Below are positions 50,669-60,801 of a stretch of DNA of 64,000 bases, one piece after another; the stretch's first letter is position 1, and every line of letters begins with the position of its first letter. The notes below the pieces were generated by a model. The model was not told the origin of the DNA. It saw nothing but the letters and a program-made list of their open reading frames with translations, and did no database searches. The DNA lies in contig JAFUYB010000021.1 of NCBI GenBank assembly GCA_017470735.1, positions 1 through 64,000 on the forward strand, given 5' to 3'. A program made the translations under genes and the position numbers. Origin of the DNA: Lachnospiraceae bacterium (GTDB taxonomy: Bacteria; Bacillota; Clostridia; Lachnospirales; Lachnospiraceae).

Positions 50669-53233
50669 TTGCGAAAGAGGCCGATGGTGCATTTGGCACT
50701 GGCATTTCTCCTCGGAATTCTTTGTGTTCATCACAGCTGTCTGTTGATTGTCGCTCTTTTTCTTTTGGGCGCAGACGCTGTTGTACTCCACAGTTTAAAA
50801 TGGAATAAAATTAAGATTTATCTTTTTGCGCTCGCAATCGCTTTGGCATTTGCTTGCGGCGCGGTTCGCTCGGGCTATGCGAACGCGTCATTTGATAAAG
50901 CGGCGTATTATGTGGATGGTCAGGATGAATTAGTCTTTGAAGGAAGGCTGTATAAGAAAGAGGAGAAAAATGAACAGACGATTTATTATCTGAAAAGAGC
51001 CTGGACGACGGACAGAAAAATCGACCGGATTCTGTATTATCCGAAGGAGGATCATGCGGTGGTCGGTTCCTGGATTTATGCCAAAGGAACGGTGCTTAAA
51101 ATGCATCGGGCTGAGAACGAGGGCGGCTTTGATGAAAAATCGTATTACCGCTCGATGGGGATTGTTGCAAAGCTGTCCGAGAATAAGGAATACTGCATCG
51201 ACGAGCCGTTTTTTTCGGTCGGCGAAAAACTGTACCGGCTGCAAAGGCAGGTCAGGCAGGTCTACGACCGATATCTGTATGGCGAAGAGGCAGGACTGTT
51301 GGCGATGATGGCGATCGGCAGCCGGACAGATGTGGATGCAGAGGCGAAGGAGTTGTTTTCGGAGGCAGGACTGTCGCATATATTCGCGATTTCGGGATTG
51401 CACATTTCAATCGTCGGAATGGGGCTTTTTATGCTGCTTAGAAAAAGAAGATGTCCGATTCTGCTGTCCGCGCTTATCGGCGGTTTCGTTGTTGTTTTGT
51501 ATGCGCAGATGGTCGGGGCGTCTGTCTCAACGGTGCGCGCGGTCGGGATGTTTGTGATCCTGCTTTTGGCAAATACTTCCGGGCAGGCATACGATTCGCT
51601 GAGCGCTCTGGCAGTGATGGCGGTGGTTGTTTTATGGATCAATCCTCTGGCTGTCGGCCAGGCGTCTTTTGTGTTCTCGTTTGGAGCGGTGGCAGGACTG
51701 GTGCTGATTGCGTCGCCGATGGCAAAGATATATGAAGTATGCTGTAAAATGCGTTGGGAACAGATGTATAAAAAAGAAAAAGGAAAGCAATGGCAGATTC
51801 GTATGCACCAACGTTTTTTCTCGGCGTTGATTTGGGGAGCGGCAATGCAGATGGCAACACTTCCGCTGGTGGCGTATTACTTTTACAGCGTACCCGTCTA
51901 TGTATTGTTTTTGAATCTTGTTTTACTGCCGGTCATGGGTCTGCTTCTGGGAATGGGTCTGACCGGAGGACTGGTCGGCTGTGTGTTGCCCCAAGCAGGC
52001 GGATGGCTGTTGTACCCCTGCCATTTCTTATTGTATTATTATGAATGGATGGCCAAAATGTCCTTGCGTTTGCCGCTTTCGCGGTGGATTGCCGGGAAAC
52101 CTTCGCTATGGCAAATAATAGTTTATTATATAGTGATTTATTTTATAGTATACCGCTTTAAGGAATGGATAAAAAAGACGCAGGAGAAACATTGGCAAGA
52201 GATGGAGCGGAATGCAGCCGGAGGGATGCGCCAGAGAGCGCGTTTTGGCGGAAGGAAACAGGTAATGCAGGCATTGCTGGTCTGCGCGGTACTGCTCATA
52301 TTTTTAAGGTGGCACCCAAGACGGTTCGAAGTCGTGATGCTGTCGGTCGGGCAGGGGGATGGGATATTTATTGACAGCGGCATGCGAGAATACTATTTCA
52401 TTGATGGCGGTTCGACCAGTCAGCAGGAACTCGGGAAATACACGCTTTTGCCATTTTTAAAAAGCCGGGGCATTGGTCGGATCGATGTGTGGTTTTTGAC
52501 ACACATGGATTTAGACCATGTTTCCGGATTTACAGAATTGCTGGAAAGTGGTTTTAAGGTAAGATGCCTGATGTTGGCGGAAAGTATTGAAAAGACAGAA
52601 AAATACTTTGAAATTGAAGATTTATGTAAGAAATATAATGTAAACATAAAATATTTACAACCGAAAAACAGACTGGTTGAAAGTGCCGGATTTTTTTGGA
52701 AGAGAGTTCTGGTGTGGCAGTGCGTGGCACCGGATGTGCCGTCACAGTTTTCCGGTCCCAATGAGAACTCTCTGGTTTTGCATCTGCAATACCGCATGGA
52801 TCATGGGGGCGGATTTGCGGATGGGAAGAGTGAAAAGAGGAAGAGCGGAAATAATACCGGTTTTCAGTCGCAGACTGCGGTCTTTGACGGCATTTTTACC
52901 GGGGATATCGGTGAAGATCAGGAAAGGGCGATTTTATCCGGCGAATTTGGCAGGGGACTGTCCGAAGCCGGAAAGCAGGGAAGGATTGAGCTTCTGAAAT
53001 CCGCGCATCATGGAAGCAACGGCTCGAACTGCAAGGAGTGGCTGGAGGCATTGCAGCCGCAGCTGACGATTATTTCTGCCGGGAAGGACAACCGCTACGG
53101 CCATCCCGGAAAGGAGGCGGTTGCGCGGATGGATGAATTGGGTCTGGAGCACATCTGTACGATTGAAGCCGGACAGATAACGGTGAAGTGGTTAAACGGA
53201 GAGATTGCGACAGAAAAGTATTTGGTGAATTAA
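50669..53233 (+). CDS. comEC: ComEC DNA-uptake channel
   Basis: 854 residues from a TTG start with AAGGAG 7 nt upstream. N-terminal OB-like domain and hydrophobic segments (1-200), the Competence domain with many transmembrane helices (about 205-520; FAISGLHISIVGMGLFML is typical), and a C-terminal metallo-beta-lactamase-like domain with HMDLDHVSG (from 612). ComEC carries single-stranded DNA across the membrane; the beta-lactamase domain is thought to degrade the second strand. Together with ComEA this implies potential for transformation. It is the longest form of the family, with all three domains present. Confidence 0.95.
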   Translation: MRKRPMVHLALAFLLGILCVHHSCLLIVALFLLGADAVVLHSLKWNKIKIYLFALAIALAFACGAVRSGYANASFDKAAYYVDGQDELVFEGRLYKKEEKNEQTIYYLKRAWTTDRKIDRILYYPKEDHAVVGSWIYAKGTVLKMHRAENEGGFDEKSYYRSMGIVAKLSENKEYCIDEPFFSVGEKLYRLQRQVRQVYDRYLYGEEAGLLAMMAIGSRTDVDAEAKELFSEAGLSHIFAISGLHISIVGMGLFMLLRKRRCPILLSALIGGFVVVLYAQMVGASVSTVRAVGMFVILLLANTSGQAYDSLSALAVMAVVVLWINPLAVGQASFVFSFGAVAGLVLIASPMAKIYEVCCKMRWEQMYKKEKGKQWQIRMHQRFFSALIWGAAMQMATLPLVAYYFYSVPVYVLFLNLVLLPVMGLLLGMGLTGGLVGCVLPQAGGWLLYPCHFLLYYYEWMAKMSLRLPLSRWIAGKPSLWQIIVYYIVIYFIVYRFKEWIKKTQEKHWQEMERNAAGGMRQRARFGGRKQVMQALLVCAVLLIFLRWHPRRFEVVMLSVGQGDGIFIDSGMREYYFIDGGSTSQQELGKYTLLPFLKSRGIGRIDVWFLTHMDLDHVSGFTELLESGFKVRCLMLAESIEKTEKYFEIEDLCKKYNVNIKYLQPKNRLVESAGFFWKRVLVWQCVAPDVPSQFSGPNENSLVLHLQYRMDHGGGFADGKSEKRKSGNNTGFQSQTAVFDGIFTGDIGEDQERAILSGEFGRGLSEAGKQGRIELLKSAHHGSNGSNCKEWLEALQPQLTIISAGKDNRYGHPGKEAVARMDELGLEHICTIEAGQITVKWLNGEIATEKYLVN

Positions 53234-53269
53234 GGCAATTTTCAGAAAATGATAATCCATGTAAAATAC

Positions 53270-53298
53270 TTGCACTATCCGGCAAGGTTGTGTAAAAT
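53270..53298 (+). promoter_or_regulatory. yajC promoter
   Basis: TTGCAC (53270-53275), 17-nt spacer, TAAAAT (53293-53298), 84 bp before yajC. Confidence 0.55.
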
Positions 53299-53381
53299 GT
53301 AGAAGTTGCGTAACGGCGCAGACGGCCGGACTGCGACCGGTTATTCTGTGAAACGAACTTACGAGGAGGATGAAAATTACA

Positions 53382-53729
53382 ATGGATATACTGATTTTAA
53401 CGGCGGCAGGGGGCAGTATTATGAGCATGGTGACCTGGATGGTCATCATCTTCGGTATCTTTTACTTTATGATGATCCGCCCGCAGCAGAAGGAAGCCAA
53501 CCAGAAAAACGCAATGCTTTCGGAGCTGGCACTTGGTGATACGGTGCTGACAACGAGCGGGTTTTACGGTGTCGTCATCGATATCGAGGAGGATACGGTG
53601 ATTGTTGAGTTCGGGAGCAACCGCAACTGCCGGATACCGATGCAGAAATCGGCGATCCAGGCGGTGGAGAAGCCGGAGGATGCGTTAAAGGAGCCCGAAG
53701 AAAAGGACGACAAGAAAAAGAAAAAATAA
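53382..53729 (+). CDS. yajC: Preprotein translocase subunit YajC
   Basis: About 115 residues. One transmembrane helix (about 12-32) precedes the family motif FYFMMIRPQQKE (about 27-38) and a small SH3-like domain with LGDTVLTTSGFYGVV. The C-terminus is Lys/Glu/Asp-rich. YajC joins SecDF and assists protein export. ATG at 53370 directly abuts GAGGAGG, so the ATG at 53382 is more likely the start. Confidence 0.92.
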   Translation: MDILILTAAGGSIMSMVTWMVIIFGIFYFMMIRPQQKEANQKNAMLSELALGDTVLTTSGFYGVVIDIEEDTVIVEFGSNRNCRIPMQKSAIQAVEKPEDALKEPEEKDDKKKKK

Positions 53730-53737
53730 TACCAATT

Positions 53738-54253
53738 TTATCCTATGAGGCGGTCCATGACCGCCTCATATACTTCTTCGCACCGCACTTTCCAATTGGT
53801 GCAGACTGTCTTTGCTGCTTCTTCTGAAGTCACATGAAGTTTTAATTCTGTTATCAGCACATCATCATCGACCATCCGCAGATCGCAGAGGCACCCTCCG
53901 GAAGAGAGATGCTCATAATCGGCGAATAAGGAACTGTTTTGTTTAATGGTCAATGAATTTTTGCTCAAAAAAGAAAGGATCTCATCCTTGATATTCGGTG
54001 AAACCTTCTCCTGGTACAGCCGCAAGGTCTCCTTTGCCACATCGGTGGTCCGGTAGAGGGTATTGTTGTTGGAATGGATCACCTCAAGCATATCCGCATC
54101 GGTCAGACTGCCGATCGCTTCCTGCGCCGTAAAATAATCGGTGATGCCGCTTTCCGTGATGAAATCCGTGATCTGCCCGTTTGACAAGGGATCCTCAGCA
54201 CGGCTCAATAATTCTAAAATGATAATTTTATAAGTTAGACTGATATCCGACAT
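53738..54253 (-). CDS. DUF4364 family protein
   Basis: 171 residues. It matches the DUF4364 family of Clostridia, with a winged-helix-like N-terminus (YKIIILELLSRAEDPLSNGQITDF, about 8-31 in part) and an alpha/beta C-terminal half. Function is not established; the N-terminus suggests DNA binding. Its 3' end encodes a 12-bp perfect hairpin that also lies behind the convergent yajC. Confidence 0.85.
   Translation of the reverse strand: MSDISLTYKIIILELLSRAEDPLSNGQITDFITESGITDYFTAQEAIGSLTDADMLEVIHSNNNTLYRTTDVAKETLRLYQEKVSPNIKDEILSFLSKNSLTIKQNSSLFADYEHLSSGGCLCDLRMVDDDVLITELKLHVTSEEAAKTVCTNWKVRCEEVYEAVMDRLIG
53744..53770. terminator. Hairpin between convergent yajC and DUF4364 genes
   Basis: TATGAGGCGGTC and GACCGCCTCATA form a perfect 12-bp stem with a 3-nt loop. 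It lies inside the last codons of the minus-strand gene and 15 bp after the yajC stop. T runs are weak, so termination is likely but not certain. Confidence 0.5.
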
Positions 54254-54331
54254 ATTAAATTACCTTTCAACAATAAATATCCATACAACCTGAATTGCAT
54301 TTTTGACAAACCAATTTGACAATTCAAATCG

Positions 54332-55486
54332 TCATCGCCTGATATGCTTCTTCACAGCTTCTGCCACGGTTTCGGCAATGCGGGGATCAAAGGGCTCCGG
54401 CATGATAAATTCTTCGCTTAATTCTTCGTCGGAGACCAGCGACGCGATGGCGATGGACGCCGCGAGTTTCATATCCTCAGTGATGCGCGGCGCGCGTCCT
54501 TCCAATGCGCCTTTGAAGATCCCCGGGAACGCGATCACATTGTTGACCTGATTCGGGAAATCGCTGCGGCCGGTGCCGATGATGCGCGCGCCTGCCTCTT
54601 TGGCGAGATCCGGCATGATCTCCGGAACCGGATTGGCCATGGCAAACAGGATGGCGTCTTTTTTCATCGATGCGACCATTTCGGGCGTGACCACATTGGC
54701 GACAGAAACGCCGATAAAGATGTCCGTATCCTTGATCGCGTCGGCAAGCGTGCCTTCCCGGTCGGAGAGGTTGGTGTATTTTAACATTTCCCGCTTCGCG
54801 TCGTTAAGCCTGGGTGACTTAGAGCAGACGATCCCCTGGCTGTCGCACATGGTAATCGTGGTAAAGCCGTAGCGCAGCAGCAGCTTGGCGATCGCGATGC
54901 CTGCTGAGCCCGCGCCATTGATGGCAACGGCGCAGTCTTCTTTTTTCTTGCCGATCAGCCGCAGGGCGTTGATGATGCCGGATAATACGACAATAGCGGT
55001 TCCGTGCTGGTCGTCGTGGAAGACCGGAATGGAAAGACGATCCTGCACCCGGCGTTCGATCTCAAAACAGCGCGGCGCGGCAATGTCCTCAAGGTTGATG
55101 CCTCCGAAGCCGGGCGCGAGGTTGACGATTGTATCAACCAACTCGTCCGTATTCTGGGTGTCCAGACAGATCGGGAATGCGTTGACGCCGCCGAATTCCT
55201 TAAACAGCACGCATTTCCCTTCCATAACGGGAAGCGCGGCCTCCGGTCCGATGTTGCCCAAGCCCAGGACGGCGCTTCCGTCCGTGACAACAGCAACGGT
55301 GTTGGCCTTCATCGTATAGCGGTATACATCATCCGGGGTTTCCGCGATCTTACGGCAGGGCGCGGCAACGCCGGGCGTATAGGCGATGGCGAGATCCTCG
55401 CGGGTATTGACATGGGATTTTGCCGTGGTATCCAGCTTGCCGTTCCATTCCAAATGCTTCTGCAGGGCAGTTTCTTCGATCGTCAT
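54332..55486 (-). CDS. NAD(P)-dependent malic enzyme
   Basis: 384 residues from the ATG preceded by AAAGGTAATG; an in-frame extension upstream lacks a ribosome binding site. Catalytic motifs AYTPGVAAPC (about 35-44), the metal site FHDDQHGTAIVVLSG (about 137-151) and Rossmann motif NGAGSAGIAIAK (about 170-181) are present. It decarboxylates malate to pyruvate, feeding the pyruvate:ferredoxin oxidoreductase encoded nearby. The short length is the bacterial SfcA-like class without phosphotransacetylase fusion. Cofactor choice cannot be read with certainty. Confidence 0.93.
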   Translation of the reverse strand: MTIEETALQKHLEWNGKLDTTAKSHVNTREDLAIAYTPGVAAPCRKIAETPDDVYRYTMKANTVAVVTDGSAVLGLGNIGPEAALPVMEGKCVLFKEFGGVNAFPICLDTQNTDELVDTIVNLAPGFGGINLEDIAAPRCFEIERRVQDRLSIPVFHDDQHGTAIVVLSGIINALRLIGKKKEDCAVAINGAGSAGIAIAKLLLRYGFTTITMCDSQGIVCSKSPRLNDAKREMLKYTNLSDREGTLADAIKDTDIFIGVSVANVVTPEMVASMKKDAILFAMANPVPEIMPDLAKEAGARIIGTGRSDFPNQVNNVIAFPGIFKGALEGRAPRITEDMKLAASIAIASLVSDEELSEEFIMPEPFDPRIAETVAEAVKKHIRR

Positions 55487-55682
55487 AATCATTACCTTTC
55501 TTTGTGGTTTGTGTTCAGCAGCCATTATCATACCAAAAAAACTAATGCAAGGAAACAAAAATGTTTGATTTTAGAAATACAGCCTGCGGTCTTTCTGGCT
55601 GCCGGAAAATACCGGGGTTCATTATGCTGTAATCAGAATTTGACAATCCGGTTCAAAAGTGTTATAAATATTTGGTGCGTTT

Positions 55683-55755
55683 AGGGGTATAGTTCAGTTG
55701 GTAGAACGTCGGTCTCCAAAACCGAATGTCGTGGGTTCGAGTCCTGCTACCCCTG
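55683..55755 (+). tRNA. tRNA-Trp (anticodon CCA)
   Basis: A complete 73-nt cloverleaf. Acceptor AGGGGTA pairs with TACCCCT, with G as discriminator. The D arm contains AGTTCAGTTGGTAGAAC. The anticodon stem CGGT/ACCG-type arm displays CTCCAAA with anticodon CCA. The T arm is GTGGGTTCGAGTCCTGC. CCA is not encoded. Confidence 0.97.
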
Positions 55756-55763
55756 TGTGAAAG

Positions 55764-55794
55764 AAGCCGCTGCCTTTAAGGACAGCGGCTTTTT
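55764..55794 (+). terminator. Terminator of tRNA-Trp
   Basis: AAGCCGCTG (55764-55772) pairs with CAGCGGCTT (55783-55791), followed by T residues. Confidence 0.85.
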
Positions 55795-55827
55795 CATGCA
55801 GAGGATCTAAGGAACTGTTCATAAATT

Positions 55828-56712
55828 TCAAAGCGGTATTTCCTGCGGCGTTCTTTTGCTGAATATATAATAAGAAGTAAAACCGCAATCCCGCAGCAGT
55901 TCCGGCAGTTTGGCAAAACCAATGGCAACATCCGCGGGTTTGTGGGCATCTGCTCCGATTGTGACCATCCGGCCGCCGAGCTCGTGGTAGCGTTTAAGCA
56001 TCTGCCGCGACGGATTTGGTTCGGAAAAGCCGTATCGGTAGGGAGCGGTATTGACTTCAAGCGCTTTGTCGTGCCGGATTAAAAATTCAAATATGGCGTC
56101 GACAACGGAAGCATGATCATGGTAATGCAAGATGCCGTCAGATGCCGGGGCAAGTCCGGATGGCTGAGGGGCATCGGAGCTGATTGCGGCGTTTGTCTGC
56201 CGGCTGCGGCGGGATTTGGCGACTCGCTGTCCATACCGTGAAATGTAGTCGATGTGGCCGAGGGCGTCAAAGTCTGGAAATGCTTCTATGTTTTCCAATG
56301 TACATTCAAAATAGTACTGATAGGTCTCGCGGAAGTCACGGTTTTCCCAGAATTCGTCATAATAAGGATCGGCTCGGTCGAGCTGATGGACGGAACCGAT
56401 CACAAAATCAAAATCGTTTTCGGTAAGAAGGGCATGGTGTTTGTCGGTCAAATGCGTCTGCAGGCCGAGTTCTAATCCAATGTGAACAGAAAAATGATCA
56501 TCTGTATATTCCGCAGCTAAAGTCTGCATTTCTGTAAGATAGTTTGGAACATCGAGATCAAATTTATGCGGCAGTGTCGGGAAATCCCAGTCCAGATGAT
56601 CAGTAAAGGTCAGGCCGGACAGCCCTTTCGCTTTAGCGGAAGCGATCATTTCTGTTGGAATGGCCTCGCTGTCTCCGGACCATTTTGTGTGCATATGTGT
56701 GTCATAAAGCAT
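55828..56712 (-). CDS. PHP-domain phosphatase, HisJ (histidinol-phosphatase) family
   Basis: 294 residues. PHP metal motifs are in order: DTHMHTKWSGDS (4-15), FTDHLDW (about 36-42), GSVHQLD, GHIDYISRYG (about 151-160) and TIGADAHKP near 255. HisJ dephosphorylates histidinol phosphate in Gram-positive histidine synthesis. No other his gene is near, and this family includes members with other substrates. Residues about 164-190 are a polar Ser/Pro/Ala-rich insertion not typical of the fold. Confidence 0.85.
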   Translation of the reverse strand: MLYDTHMHTKWSGDSEAIPTEMIASAKAKGLSGLTFTDHLDWDFPTLPHKFDLDVPNYLTEMQTLAAEYTDDHFSVHIGLELGLQTHLTDKHHALLTENDFDFVIGSVHQLDRADPYYDEFWENRDFRETYQYYFECTLENIEAFPDFDALGHIDYISRYGQRVAKSRRSRQTNAAISSDAPQPSGLAPASDGILHYHDHASVVDAIFEFLIRHDKALEVNTAPYRYGFSEPNPSRQMLKRYHELGGRMVTIGADAHKPADVAIGFAKLPELLRDCGFTSYYIFSKRTPQEIPL

Positions 56713-56897
56713 ATTTGTCCTCGTTTCATTTCCTTTTTCGTGATCCGCATAAAAGTGTAACAGAAAGGGAACGGATTGTGTAGATTTTTCAAGGATAATT
56801 CGTCAAACTGTGTTTTTTTAGAAAAAGTGATTCTGAAGCCTTGGTCTGCCATTGGTAAAAATTTCCAAAATTTATCTGCAATCCCGAAGATTTCCTA

Positions 56898-56926
56898 TTG
56901 ATTTTTTATAGAAATACTTTTATTAT
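56898..56926 (+). promoter_or_regulatory. nifJ promoter
   Basis: TTGATT (56898-56903), 17-nt spacer, TATTAT (56921-56926). The leader then contains the hairpin GCTGAC-GGTG-GTCAGC (56942-56957), which may stabilise the mRNA. Confidence 0.6.
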
Positions 56927-56999
56927 TATTGCTAAGGGTCTGCTGACGGTGGTCAGCGGGCATTTTGGACATTTATCAACCCGGCTAGGAGGAGAAAGT

Positions 57000-59900
57000 A
57001 TGAAAAGAGCTATGAAAACCATGGATGGCAACCATGCTGCGGCACATGCTTCTTATGCATTTACCGATGTGGCTGCGATCTATCCGATCACGCCGTCTTC
57101 CGTGATGGCAGAGGCGACTGACGAATGGGCGACCGCCGGTCGCAAGAATATCTTCGGGCGCACCGTACAGGTGACCGAGATGCAGTCAGAGGCTGGTGCT
57201 GCAGGTACCGTACACGGTTCGCTGGCAGCAGGCGCGCTGACGACGACTTATACCGCTTCACAGGGATTGCTTCTGATGATCCCGAATCTGTACAAGGTAG
57301 CGGGTGAGAACCTGCCGGGCGTATTCAATGTATCCGCGCGATGCATTTCATCCCATGCGCTGAATATTTTCGGCGACCACTCCGACGTATATGCCTGCCG
57401 TCAGACCGGCGTGGCGATGCTCTGCGAGTCTTCCGTACAGGAAGTTATGGATCTGACTCCGGTAGCGCATATGGCAGCGATCAAGGGCAAGGTACCGTTC
57501 ATCAACTTCTTTGATGGCTTCCGTACATCCCACGAGATTCAGAAGATCGAGACCTGGGATTATGAAGATCTCAAGGAAATGGTCGACATGGACGCGATCG
57601 ATGAGTTCCGTGCCAACGCGCTGAATCCGAACCATCCTCGTGAGATGGGTTCCGCGCAGAATCCGGACATCTTCTTCCAGACCCGTGAGGCATGCAACGA
57701 GTTCTATGACAAGCTGCCTGCGATCGTGACCGAGTACATGGACAAGGTCAATGCCAAGATCGGCACGGATTACAAGCTGTTCAATTACTATGGCGCACCG
57801 GATGCTGAGCGCATCATCATCGCTATGGGCTCTGTCTGCGAGACGATCGACGAGACGATCGACTACCTGATGGGCAAGGGCGAGAAGGTCGGCGTTGTCA
57901 AGGTACGCCTGTACCGTCCGTTCGTAGCGAGCGCGCTGGTTGACGCGATTCCGGATACGGTAAAGCACATTTCCGTACTTGACCGTACCAAGGAGCCGGG
58001 TTCCCTCGGCGAACCGCTGTATCTCGATGTCGTGGCTGCACTCAAGGGCACGAAGTTCGAGAGCGTGGAAGTATTCGGCGGACGCTATGGCCTGGGTTCA
58101 AAGGATACGACGAGCGCTGATATCATCGCGACATTCCACAATACGGACAAGCCGCGCTTCACGCTGTCCATTACCGACGATGTGACGAATCTGTCCCTGC
58201 CTCGCACCGAGACGCCGGTGACGGCTCCGGAAGGCACGACAGCCTGCAAGTTCTGGGGCTTGGGCGCAGACGGTACAGTCGGCGCGAATAAAAACTCGAT
58301 CAAGATCATCGGTGACAACACCGATATGTACGCACAGGCATATTTCGATTATGACTCCAAGAAGTCAGGCGGCGTGACGATTTCCCACCTGCGCTTCGGT
58401 CATACGCCGATCAAGTCGACCTATCTGATTTCCCAGGCGAATTTCGTGGCCTGCCACTGTACAGCGTACATCTACAAGTACAACATGGTTCAGGATCTGG
58501 TGCCGGGCGGTACTTTCCTGTTCAATACGCAGTGGACCGTTGACGAGCTTGAGGAGAAGCTGCCGGGCCAGGTGAAGCGTTACATCGCTGAGAACGACAT
58601 CAACTTTTACATCATCGACGGCGTCAAGATCGGTAAAGAGATCGGCCTCGGCAACCGCATCAACACGGTACTGCAGTCCGCATTCTTCAAGCTGACAGAG
58701 CTGATCCCGGCGGATGAGGTCATCCAGCTGATGAAGGACGCTGCGACGGCTTCCTATTCCAAGAAGGGTGATGACATCGTCAAGATGAATCACGACGCGA
58801 TCGATGCCGGCGCCAATGCGGTGATCAAGGTTGATGTACCGGAGAGCTGGAAGAACGCGGAAGATACAGACCTGACCGTAGCGCTTCGCCAGGACCGTGC
58901 CGATGTCATGGACTTTGTCAAGGACATCCAGAGCAAGGTCAACGGACAGCAGGGCAACACGATTCCGGTTTCCGTAGTAAAGAAGTACGCAGACGGTTCC
59001 ACGCCGAGCGGTACATCCGCACACGAGAAGCGCGGCGTCGCGACCGATGTTCCGGTATGGGATGTAACAAAGTGTATCCAGTGTAACCAGTGTTCTTATG
59101 TCTGCCCGCATGCAGCAGTCCGTCCGGTTGCCATGACCGAGGAAGAAGCTGCGGCAGCACCGGAAGGAATGCCGATGAAGGATATGACCGGCATGCCGGG
59201 CAAGAAGTTCGCGATTGTTGTATCTTCTTACGACTGCACGGGCTGCGGTTCCTGCGTCAATGTCTGCCCGGACAAGGTACAGGCACTGTCGATGGCTTCC
59301 TTCGAGGAGAACGAAGAGCAGCAGAAGTACTTCGATTATGCAGTGACGCTTCCGGAAAAGGAAGATGTTCTCGAAAAGTTCAAGATGGATACAGTCAAGG
59401 GTTCGCAGTTCAAGCAGCCGCTGCTTGAGTTCTCGGGCGCTTGCGGCGGATGCGGCGAGACTCCGTATGCGAAGCTGCTGACACAGCTGTTCGGTGACCG
59501 TATGTACATCGCGAACGCGACAGGATGCTCCTCGATCTGGGGCAACTCCTCACCGTCCACGCCGTACACGATCAACAAGAAGGGACATGGTCCTGCATGG
59601 TCCAACTCCTTGTTTGAGGATGCGGCAGAGTTCGGCTATGGTATGCTTCTTGGTTCCAAGGCAGTCCGTGAGAGACTGGCAGAGCAGCTCGATACGCTTT
59701 GCGAGACAGCAGGCGACGATGTCAAGAACGCTGTCAAGGAGTGGAAGGATACGTATGGCAGCGGCGTTGCCAACGGTCCGGCTACTGACAAGCTGATCGC
59801 GGCTCTTGAAGCAGACGGCAGCGATGCGGCAAAGGCTATTTTGAAAGAAAAAGATTTCCTGTCCAAGAAGTCACAGTGGGTATTCGGCGGTGACGGATGG

Positions 59901-60527
59901 GCATACGATATCGGCTTCGGCGGCGTGGATCATATCCTTGCGTCCGGAAGGGATATCAATGTCATGGTTTACGATACCGAGGTTTACTCCAACACCGGCG
60001 GTCAGTCCTCCAAGGCGACTCCGGCAGCGGCAGTGGCACAGTTCGCGGCAGGCGGCAAGGAGACTAAGAAGAAGGATCTCGCCGGCATCGCGATGACTTA
60101 CGGTTATGTCTATGTGGCTCATATCGCAATGGGCGCGGACATGAATCAGTGCGTCAAGGCTCTCGCAGAGGCAGAGGCTTATCCGGGACCGTCGCTGATC
60201 ATCGCTTACGCTCCGTGCATCAACCACGGTATCCGTAAGGGTATGTCCAAGGCACAGACCGAAGAGAAGCTGGCAGTGGATGCAGGTTACTGGTTCAACT
60301 TCCGTTACAACCCGGCACTGGCAGAGCAGGGCAAGGATGCGTTCTCGCTTGATTCCAAGGAGCCGAGCGGAGACTTCCAGGAATTCATCAAGGGTGAGGC
60401 CCGCTATGCTTCGCTGATGAAGGTTGACAAGGACAAGGCTGCGAAGCTCTTTGAGAAGAACGAAGCGGATCACAAGGCTTATCGCAAGCACTTGGAGAAG
60501 CTGGTGACGCTGTATTCGGCTGACTAA
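57000..60527 (+). CDS. nifJ: Pyruvate:ferredoxin (flavodoxin) oxidoreductase
   Basis: 1175 residues, the one-chain form with all domains. It converts pyruvate and CoA to acetyl-CoA, CO2 and reduced ferredoxin, the core of anaerobic fermentation. The N-terminal domain has YPITPSSVMAEATDEWA; two 4Fe-4S clusters are bound by CIQCNQCSYVCP (from 692) and CTGCGSCVNVCP (from 746); a third uses CGGCGETPY and later cysteines; TPP binds near GDGWAYDIGFGG (about 965). AGGAGGAG lies 7 nt before ATG 57000. Codon choice is restricted (few rare Arg and Gly codons), as in highly expressed genes. Confidence 0.97.
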   Translation: MKRAMKTMDGNHAAAHASYAFTDVAAIYPITPSSVMAEATDEWATAGRKNIFGRTVQVTEMQSEAGAAGTVHGSLAAGALTTTYTASQGLLLMIPNLYKVAGENLPGVFNVSARCISSHALNIFGDHSDVYACRQTGVAMLCESSVQEVMDLTPVAHMAAIKGKVPFINFFDGFRTSHEIQKIETWDYEDLKEMVDMDAIDEFRANALNPNHPREMGSAQNPDIFFQTREACNEFYDKLPAIVTEYMDKVNAKIGTDYKLFNYYGAPDAERIIIAMGSVCETIDETIDYLMGKGEKVGVVKVRLYRPFVASALVDAIPDTVKHISVLDRTKEPGSLGEPLYLDVVAALKGTKFESVEVFGGRYGLGSKDTTSADIIATFHNTDKPRFTLSITDDVTNLSLPRTETPVTAPEGTTACKFWGLGADGTVGANKNSIKIIGDNTDMYAQAYFDYDSKKSGGVTISHLRFGHTPIKSTYLISQANFVACHCTAYIYKYNMVQDLVPGGTFLFNTQWTVDELEEKLPGQVKRYIAENDINFYIIDGVKIGKEIGLGNRINTVLQSAFFKLTELIPADEVIQLMKDAATASYSKKGDDIVKMNHDAIDAGANAVIKVDVPESWKNAEDTDLTVALRQDRADVMDFVKDIQSKVNGQQGNTIPVSVVKKYADGSTPSGTSAHEKRGVATDVPVWDVTKCIQCNQCSYVCPHAAVRPVAMTEEEAAAAPEGMPMKDMTGMPGKKFAIVVSSYDCTGCGSCVNVCPDKVQALSMASFEENEEQQKYFDYAVTLPEKEDVLEKFKMDTVKGSQFKQPLLEFSGACGGCGETPYAKLLTQLFGDRMYIANATGCSSIWGNSSPSTPYTINKKGHGPAWSNSLFEDAAEFGYGMLLGSKAVRERLAEQLDTLCETAGDDVKNAVKEWKDTYGSGVANGPATDKLIAALEADGSDAAKAILKEKDFLSKKSQWVFGGDGWAYDIGFGGVDHILASGRDINVMVYDTEVYSNTGGQSSKATPAAAVAQFAAGGKETKKKDLAGIAMTYGYVYVAHIAMGADMNQCVKALAEAEAYPGPSLIIAYAPCINHGIRKGMSKAQTEEKLAVDAGYWFNFRYNPALAEQGKDAFSLDSKEPSGDFQEFIKGEARYASLMKVDKDKAAKLFEKNEADHKAYRKHLEKLVTLYSAD

Positions 60528-60620
60528 TGAATGGGAGCGTGATCCTTTAAAGCGCGCATCCTATGAAAGGCAAGCTTTAGGGAGACGATCATACAGTCAT
60601 AGAGAGTTTATGCGTTGAAG

Positions 60621-60673
60621 AAATGTGCCTGTTGCGGCGATTCCGTTTGGGATGCTGTGGCAGGCACATTTTG
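60621..60673 (+). terminator. Terminator after nifJ
   Basis: AAATGTGCCTG (60621-60631) pairs with CAGGCACATT (60661-60670), with an inner ATTCC-GTTT-GGGAT stem, followed by TTTGCTTT. Confidence 0.75.
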
Positions 60674-60718
60674 CTTTAACGGCGCAGAAAAATTATCAGA
60701 AATAATGGACACGCTCTG

Positions 60719-60747
60719 TTTACAAAAGCTATGGAAAATGATAATAT
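60719..60747 (+). promoter_or_regulatory. Promoter of the Asp/Arg-rich coiled-coil protein gene
   Basis: TTTACA (60719-60724), 17-nt spacer, TAATAT (60742-60747), 54 bp before the ATG. Confidence 0.6.
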
Positions 60748-60801
60748 AGTTCTATATGTTGTGGTTTCAGTTATTTCCAGGCACAAGAGGAGATAAGCGT
60801 T